A stretch of 64,000 nt of DNA. It comes from Blautia sp. SC05B48 (GTDB lineage: Bacteria > Bacillota > Clostridia > Lachnospirales > Lachnospiraceae). Shown here piece by piece: positions 59,397-64,000 of this stretch. The stretch lies in NCBI RefSeq assembly GCF_005848555.1, contig NZ_CP040518.1:3425501-3489500 (forward strand). The letters are read 5' to 3'. Below the pieces are notes generated by a model. It did not search any database. It saw nothing but the letters and a program-made list of their open reading frames with translations, and was not told where the DNA came from. The translations under genes were made by a program, and so were the position numbers. Every line of letters begins with the position of its first letter. Positions within the stretch are counted from its first letter, which is position 1.

Positions 59397-61388
59397 TTAT
59401 TTTTTCAGAACACGGTAATTTTCTTCTCTGTCGTAATCCTTATGGATTCCATCGTCTTCATATAAGGTATACTCCGCACCTTCATATCCGAGAAGCTGCA
59501 TATTTTTTGTATCCAGAGCTGCCACATATTCCGCTGCTTCTGCAACCGGAATACATTTCCCCTTCCGGATAAACAGCGGGATCTCATTCAGTGCCACTTC
59601 CACATAATGTACACCTTTTTCCAGGATCTCCTCTGCAATGGTTCCGTCCGGAAGGAATTTCACAAATTTCATCTCCTCCGGAAGATATACATAACGGCCT
59701 CTTGCGTTCTGTTCATAAACCGGAGCGATCATGATCTCATTTCCAAGAAGCAGCTGATCCTCCACATGTACGGCAATCTTATCCTCCGGGTAAACAAAGC
59801 CCAACGGCCGGAAATACATATCATCGTTCAGAGCAGCCTTCATATATTCACTGTAAAGATATGGAATAAGACGATATCTTACACCGATCACATGACGGAA
59901 ATCTTCCACATTTTCGAACTGGTAGCATTCCTGCTCTCTGGTACCAATCGCTGTATGATCACGCATCAGCGGTGTGAATACTCCAAGCGCCAGGAAACGA
60001 AGCAGCAGTTCTCTTGTTGTATCAGCGCCAAATCCGCCCAGATCTGCTCCCGCATACAGGAAACCACACATATTCAGAGATGGCATCATCTTCAGGTTCA
60101 AAAGGATATGAGCCCACCAGGATTTATTATCGCCGGTCCAGATTCCTCCGTAGCGATGCATACCAATATAAGATGATCTGGAAAACATCAGAAAACGTTT
60201 TTCCGGATCGATCCGTTCAAAAGCCTCCCCTGCTGCTCTGGTCATATTGTAGCCAAACAGGTTATGGACTTTGTCATGGCGGATCTTTCTGCCATTCACA
60301 TTATGGTAAAATCTCCGATAATCTTCAGGATTGTTTGCTGCATTGCGAAGTGCGCTCTGCATCTTCCAGATATGGATCTTTCCTTCCGTATCTTTTGCAA
60401 ATTCTCCTGCAAGCTCTTTGACCTCGTTTATTCCCTCTGTGGAATAGAAGATCGCCGGCTCGTTCATATCGTTCCAGAAACCGTCGATTCCCTTCTCGAT
60501 CAGAAAACGGTATTTGTCACCGAACCATTTTCTGGCATCTTTGTTCAACACATCCGGAAAATGAGTATCACCCGGCCATACAGCAGCTACAAAATCACTG
60601 CCGTCCTCTCTCTGGCAGAAGTAGCGGTTTTTGACACCCTCCTCATAAACATCGTATCCCGGCTCTACTTTGACGCCGGCATCGATGATCGGGATCAGAC
60701 GGATATCCTGATTCTTCAGTTCCTTTACGAATTCCGGAAAATCCTGAAAATTCTCTTCACTTAATGTAAAGTCCTTATAAGACTGCATATAATCGATATC
60801 CATATAGATCATATCAATGGGAATATGATTTTCACGATATCCAGCTGCAACCTTCCGGAAATCCTCTTTTGTAGTATAGCCCCATCTGCTCTGGCCAAAT
60901 CCAAAGGCAAATTTCGGCGGGATATAGCTTCTTCCGATCACATGACGGAACTGCTTTACAATATCATAGGGACTCTCCCCTTCGATCACATAAAGCTTCA
61001 GGTCTGCATTTTCGCAGGTTACCTTCATGGTATCCATTCTGGTATAGCCAATGTCAAAGGTGATCGCTGCCGGATAGTCAAAAAACATTCCAAAGGTTTC
61101 TTTTCCGGACACAATGATAAGATTATGTGCACCGTACAGGGAATGTTTATCCTCTGTATGCTCCGGATCATCGGTACAGTTACTGGTGTAAATGAATCCT
61201 CTCTTGTTGATACCGCGGTTGGATTCTCCCAATCCATAAACGATATCCTCTTCATCCATGATATAAGTAAAAGAAAATCCATCTTCTGCACAGATTTCTC
61301 CATATCCTGGCTTTCCTTCTGCTGTCTCAATGTTTTCTGTCAGTGCCTCAGTCTCAAAGGGCTCTCCATATACATATTTTTTTATCAT
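59397..61388 (-). CDS. GH31 alpha-glucosidase (isomaltose-type)
   Basis: 663 residues, no signal peptide. Nucleophile D307 in FWNDMNEPAIF, acid/base D420 in GGIWTGDNKSWW and W169 in GQSRWGY. These match, in number and context, the Blautia (Ruminococcus) obeum GH31 glucosidase that prefers alpha-1,6 linkages, where Trp at 169 supports that preference. It removes glucose from the non-reducing end of isomaltose-like sugars in the cytoplasm. It starts 14 nt after the GH13 gene, same operon, controlled by the adjacent LacI-type regulator by inference. Confidence 0.94.
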   Translation of the reverse strand: MIKKYVYGEPFETEALTENIETAEGKPGYGEICAEDGFSFTYIMDEEDIVYGLGESNRGINKRGFIYTSNCTDDPEHTEDKHSLYGAHNLIIVSGKETFGMFFDYPAAITFDIGYTRMDTMKVTCENADLKLYVIEGESPYDIVKQFRHVIGRSYIPPKFAFGFGQSRWGYTTKEDFRKVAAGYRENHIPIDMIYMDIDYMQSYKDFTLSEENFQDFPEFVKELKNQDIRLIPIIDAGVKVEPGYDVYEEGVKNRYFCQREDGSDFVAAVWPGDTHFPDVLNKDARKWFGDKYRFLIEKGIDGFWNDMNEPAIFYSTEGINEVKELAGEFAKDTEGKIHIWKMQSALRNAANNPEDYRRFYHNVNGRKIRHDKVHNLFGYNMTRAAGEAFERIDPEKRFLMFSRSSYIGMHRYGGIWTGDNKSWWAHILLNLKMMPSLNMCGFLYAGADLGGFGADTTRELLLRFLALGVFTPLMRDHTAIGTREQECYQFENVEDFRHVIGVRYRLIPYLYSEYMKAALNDDMYFRPLGFVYPEDKIAVHVEDQLLLGNEIMIAPVYEQNARGRYVYLPEEMKFVKFLPDGTIAEEILEKGVHYVEVALNEIPLFIRKGKCIPVAEAAEYVAALDTKNMQLLGYEGAEYTLYEDDGIHKDYDREENYRVLKK

Positions 61389-61402
61389 TTTTCCCTCTCC
61401 TG

Positions 61403-63079
61403 TTACAGATTTCTGTAAAGAACAAATGCCTCATAAGGTTTCAGGACCACTTTCTTTCCAAAATCCTTTCTTCCAAGATTTGTGATCAGACATTCTGCAT
61501 TTTTCTGAAATTCTTCCGGAATTTCCATTTCTGCCACATGCTCACTGAAATTGCAGACTGTGAGAAGCTTCTCTCCCTCAAGAGTTCTGGTATATGCAAA
61601 AATCTGATCATGATCTCTGTAAAGTGCCTCGAAAGCACCGTAAACGATCACCGGTTTTTCTTTTCTTAAACGGATCAGCTTCTGATAATAATGGAAAATA
61701 GAATCCGGGTCTGAAAGCTGCTGCTTCGCATTGATCTCCTTATAATTGGAGTTTACCCTGATCCATGGCGTTCCCTCCGTAAAGCCGGCCTGATGAGAAT
61801 CCTCCCACTGCATTGGTGTTCTGGCATTGTCACGTCCTCTCAGCATCAGGCACTTCATCATGTATTCCGGTGTATAAATACCTGCTTCTGTATATTCATG
61901 GAAATACTGAATGCTCTCGATATCACGATAATCCTTAAGCTCTGTAAAATAAGCATTGGTCATTCCAAGCTCTTCTCCCTGATAAACATAAGGAGTTCCC
62001 TGCATCATATGAAGACAGGTTGCCAGCATCTTGGCTGAAGTTTCCCTGTATGCCGGATTATCATTTCCAAATCTGGAAACACTTCTTGGCTGGTCATGAT
62101 TTCCAAGAAACAAACTGTTCCATGCTTTTCCCGCAAGCTCTTCCTGCCATTTAATCATAACCTTTTTAAATTCCTGGAAATCGTATTTCTCAGTAGTCCA
62201 TTTGCCATGTTCTGATCCCTGTCCCTCTACATGCTCAAACTGAAATACCATGTTCAGCTCATTCCTGTCCTCACCTGCATATTTCTGTGCCTCTTCGATA
62301 GTCACACCGGAGGTTTCTCCAACTGTCATCACATCATATCGGGATAAAACTTCTCTGTTCATTTCCTGAAGAAACTCATGGATCCTCGGGCCATGGACGC
62401 AGTAAGGACCGAAATCACCGTATAATCCTCCGTTCATTTCTCCATCCGGATATGACTGATCCTTGGAGATCATGCTGATCACGTCCATTCGGAAACCGTC
62501 GATTCCTTTTTCACACCAGAAATTCATCATATCATAAACTTCCTGACGGACCTTTTCATTTTCCCAGTTCAGATCCGGCTGTTTTCTGGAAAACAGGTGA
62601 AGATAATACATCTCTGTCTGAGGATCATACTCCCATGCAGGTCCTCCGAATACACTTCCCCAGTTATTCGGTTCTTTTCCATTCACCGGCTCTCTCCAGA
62701 TATAGTAATCCCTGTAAGGATTATCTTTGGATTTCCTGCTTTCAATAAACCAGTTGTGTTCGTCGGAAGTATGGTTTACGACCAGATCCATGAGGATCTT
62801 AATGCCCCGTTTATGCGCTTCTTCAAGAAGTTTTTCATAATCCTCCATGGTTCCATATTCTTTATAGATCCTACGATAATCGGAAATATCATAGCCATTG
62901 TCGTCCTGCGGAGATTCCAGCATGGGTGAGATCCAGAGAACATTTACTCCCAGTTCTTTCAGATAGTCCAGTTTTTCTATAATCCCGGGAATATCACCAA
63001 TTCCGTCTCCGTTGCTATCCTTAAAACTTCTCGGGTAGATCTGATATACCACGCTTTCTTTCCACCAGCTTTTTTTCAT
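61403..63079 (-). CDS. GH13 oligo-1,6-glucosidase/alpha-glucosidase (MalL type)
   Basis: 558 residues, cytoplasmic. QIYPRSFKDSNGDGIGD, nucleophile in GFRMDVIS, acid/base in TVGETSGV and LGNHDQPR. The Val after the nucleophile region (MDV) is the residue linked to alpha-1,6 specificity in this subfamily, agreeing with the GH31 partner. First gene of the operon; AGGAGG precedes it. Promoter and LacI-type operator lie just upstream. Confidence 0.93.
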   Translation of the reverse strand: MKKSWWKESVVYQIYPRSFKDSNGDGIGDIPGIIEKLDYLKELGVNVLWISPMLESPQDDNGYDISDYRRIYKEYGTMEDYEKLLEEAHKRGIKILMDLVVNHTSDEHNWFIESRKSKDNPYRDYYIWREPVNGKEPNNWGSVFGGPAWEYDPQTEMYYLHLFSRKQPDLNWENEKVRQEVYDMMNFWCEKGIDGFRMDVISMISKDQSYPDGEMNGGLYGDFGPYCVHGPRIHEFLQEMNREVLSRYDVMTVGETSGVTIEEAQKYAGEDRNELNMVFQFEHVEGQGSEHGKWTTEKYDFQEFKKVMIKWQEELAGKAWNSLFLGNHDQPRSVSRFGNDNPAYRETSAKMLATCLHMMQGTPYVYQGEELGMTNAYFTELKDYRDIESIQYFHEYTEAGIYTPEYMMKCLMLRGRDNARTPMQWEDSHQAGFTEGTPWIRVNSNYKEINAKQQLSDPDSIFHYYQKLIRLRKEKPVIVYGAFEALYRDHDQIFAYTRTLEGEKLLTVCNFSEHVAEMEIPEEFQKNAECLITNLGRKDFGKKVVLKPYEAFVLYRNL

Positions 63080-63115
63080 GATAAATGGCCTCCTTTTTCT
63101 GTTGATTCTGAAATC

Positions 63116-63161
63116 AGCATATCCTATCCACCCTTTAAAATCAACAGGTTTCTCGTGAAAC
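63116..63161 (-). promoter_or_regulatory. Promoter and LacI-type operator of the glucosidase operon
   Basis: Minus strand TTGATT (63139-63144), 17 nt, TATGCT (63116-63121). GTTTC-ACGA-GAAAC (63148-63161) directly upstream is the form of LacI-family operators and lies beside the LacI gene. Confidence 0.65.
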
Positions 63162-63280
63162 TTAAATTACTGCCAAACTTTTCTGTTTTTTTTATGCAGT
63201 TTTAACAATAAAGCACTGCTGTACGGCGAAAGAATTCCCACCACATTCCGGAAAGGCGCCAGGAAAAGTCATCACAACAT

Positions 63281-63320
63281 AAAAAAGAGATCCTGCTACT
63301 CTTTTACAGAATCTCTCTTT
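63281..63320 (-). terminator. Terminator overlapping the 3' end of the LacI-type gene
   Basis: AAAGAGA-AT-CTG pairs with CAG-AT-TCTTTTTT on the minus strand; the upstream arm is inside the coding end. Confidence 0.7.
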
Positions 63321-64000
63321 ACAAGCCAGACAGGGCTTTTTACATTTTTTTCGGCAGGTTCCTTTCCCTCTGCCATAAGAAGCAGCTTCCGCAGGGCCAG
63401 AACTGCTTTCTGATGAATATCCTGATGAATAGTGGTCAGCTTTGGCCTGACGATCTGCGCATAAAAATTATCATCAAAGCCGGTAATGGAAATCTGATCC
63501 GGAATCCGGATTCCCTTGTCTGTAAAAAAATTGATGGCCTCCACAGCTGTGTAATCCGAAGAAAATGCCAGAGCCTTTGTCTCCAGAAAATGAGGCAGCA
63601 GCTCTTCATATTTTTTCAGTCTGCGCCGGGGTTCCTGGGGAACCACCACATAGCGGGAGCGGCTGCAGAAGCCGCCATTTTTTTCCATAGCCTGTTTGAA
63701 TCCAAGCCATCTGGCATAATCACTGTCCTGCTCTGTTTCCGCAACAAAAAGTGCCCGGTGGTATCCACAGGAATACAGATATTCCCCGATCTGATATCCG
63801 CCGGAATAATCATCCACTCCTACATTCTGAAAGCTATATCCGCCCTTCGGATAGGCATCGATCAATACCATTTTTTTATTCAGCTTTCTGGAAAGCTGGT
63901 GATACTGTTCTTCATTATACCCTATAATGATAAGACCTTCCACATTCCAACGGGATGCCATATCTACCACATTATCGATCCGTTCACCGCCAATGAGCAT
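63296..64000 (-). CDS. LacI-family transcriptional regulator, N-terminus beyond the window
   Basis: About 234 residues of the sugar-binding core are visible; the frame is open at base 64000, so the helix-turn-helix is outside. Periplasmic-binding-like features: VEGLIIIGYNEEQ, NVGVDDYSGGYQIGEYLYSCGYHRALFV, ALAFSSDYTAVEAINF, ISITGFDDNFYAQIVRPKLTTIHQD. It likely senses an alpha-glucoside or glucose and controls the downstream glucosidase operon through the GTTTC-N4-GAAAC site. Confidence 0.9.
   Translation of the reverse strand: MLIGGERIDNVVDMASRWNVEGLIIIGYNEEQYHQLSRKLNKKMVLIDAYPKGGYSFQNVGVDDYSGGYQIGEYLYSCGYHRALFVAETEQDSDYARWLGFKQAMEKNGGFCSRSRYVVVPQEPRRRLKKYEELLPHFLETKALAFSSDYTAVEAINFFTDKGIRIPDQISITGFDDNFYAQIVRPKLTTIHQDIHQKAVLALRKLLLMAEGKEPAEKNVKSPVWLVKRDSVKE

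Noticed and set aside
59397-61388. Sulfoquinovosidase reading of the GH31 gene, to pair with the YihS-like isomerase
   Set aside because: Active-site contexts and numbering agree with isomaltose-type GH31 glucosidases, and the two genes are about 9 kb apart with separate control.

Overview
The window reads as chromosomal DNA of a low-GC, Gram-positive anaerobe of the Firmicutes, most likely Lachnospiraceae and close to Blautia. The grounds are the gene families and their order (SepF/YlmH and rplU-prp-rpmA-obgE clusters, RemA-gmk-rpoZ, DegV, RqcH), strong AGGAGG ribosome binding sites with TTGACA-17-TATAAT promoters, and a GH31 glucosidase whose key residues fall at the same numbers (W169, D307, D420) as I recall for the Blautia (Ruminococcus) obeum enzyme. 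I see no rRNA, tRNA, CRISPR array, insertion sequence or prophage. It is mostly a core chromosome segment with some accessory carbohydrate genes.

Layout. 1-15.5 kb is mainly on the + strand: a D-Ala-D-Ala carboxypeptidase end, an HD hydrolase, DNA polymerase IV, a small P-loop protein, a MYG1-type hydrolase with an extra C-terminal domain, a GH13 amylase-like enzyme with an acidic tail, citrate synthase (minus), a nucleobase permease joined to a two-component system, a GNAT protein, DegV and rhamnulose-1-phosphate aldolase. 15.6-38.6 kb is almost all minus strand: a Xer-type recombinase, dtd and an AI-2E family exporter; a division/envelope cluster (HlyD-like, yggS, sepF, ylmH, aroB, lspA, rluD); divergent lexA; a translation cluster (radical SAM pair, RNase E/G, rplU, prp, rpmA, obgE, yhbY, nadD, yqeK, rsfS); and a three-gene operon nhaC - alkD-like - nuclease/ATPase. 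38.9-49.5 kb holds pgi and a HAD phosphatase (+), a decayed Big2 surface-protein gene, the yicC-remA-gmk-rpoZ-rimO-pgsA-cinA series (-) and divergent rqcH. 49.7-64 kb holds a YihS-like sugar isomerase, a CLC transporter, a VTT-domain protein, a SPASM-like radical SAM protein, leuS, a dicarboxylate symporter (+) and an alpha-1,6-glucoside locus (GH31, GH13, LacI regulator).

Main observations. Four AT-rich palindromic sites with the 11-6-11 layout of Xer/dif recombination sites lie in gaps between convergent genes (7365, 15519, 26812, 59221). One resembles the Bacillus-type dif site as I remember it, and another lies next to the tyrosine recombinase gene, exactly where the prevailing gene orientation switches from + to -. 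This suggests the window may span or lie near the replication terminus. The least explained protein is the 484-residue product at 35113-36567, with a PD-(D/E)XK nuclease-like N-terminus and a P-loop ATPase. Other points worth a second look are an intramembrane-type sensor kinase co-transcribed with a permease, a possible structured leader before citrate synthase, a repeat-rich promoter before rhaD, and a 27-residue Cys-rich reading frame ahead of an unassigned radical SAM enzyme. Start choices rest on visible ribosome binding sites. All family names are from motif recognition without database searches.
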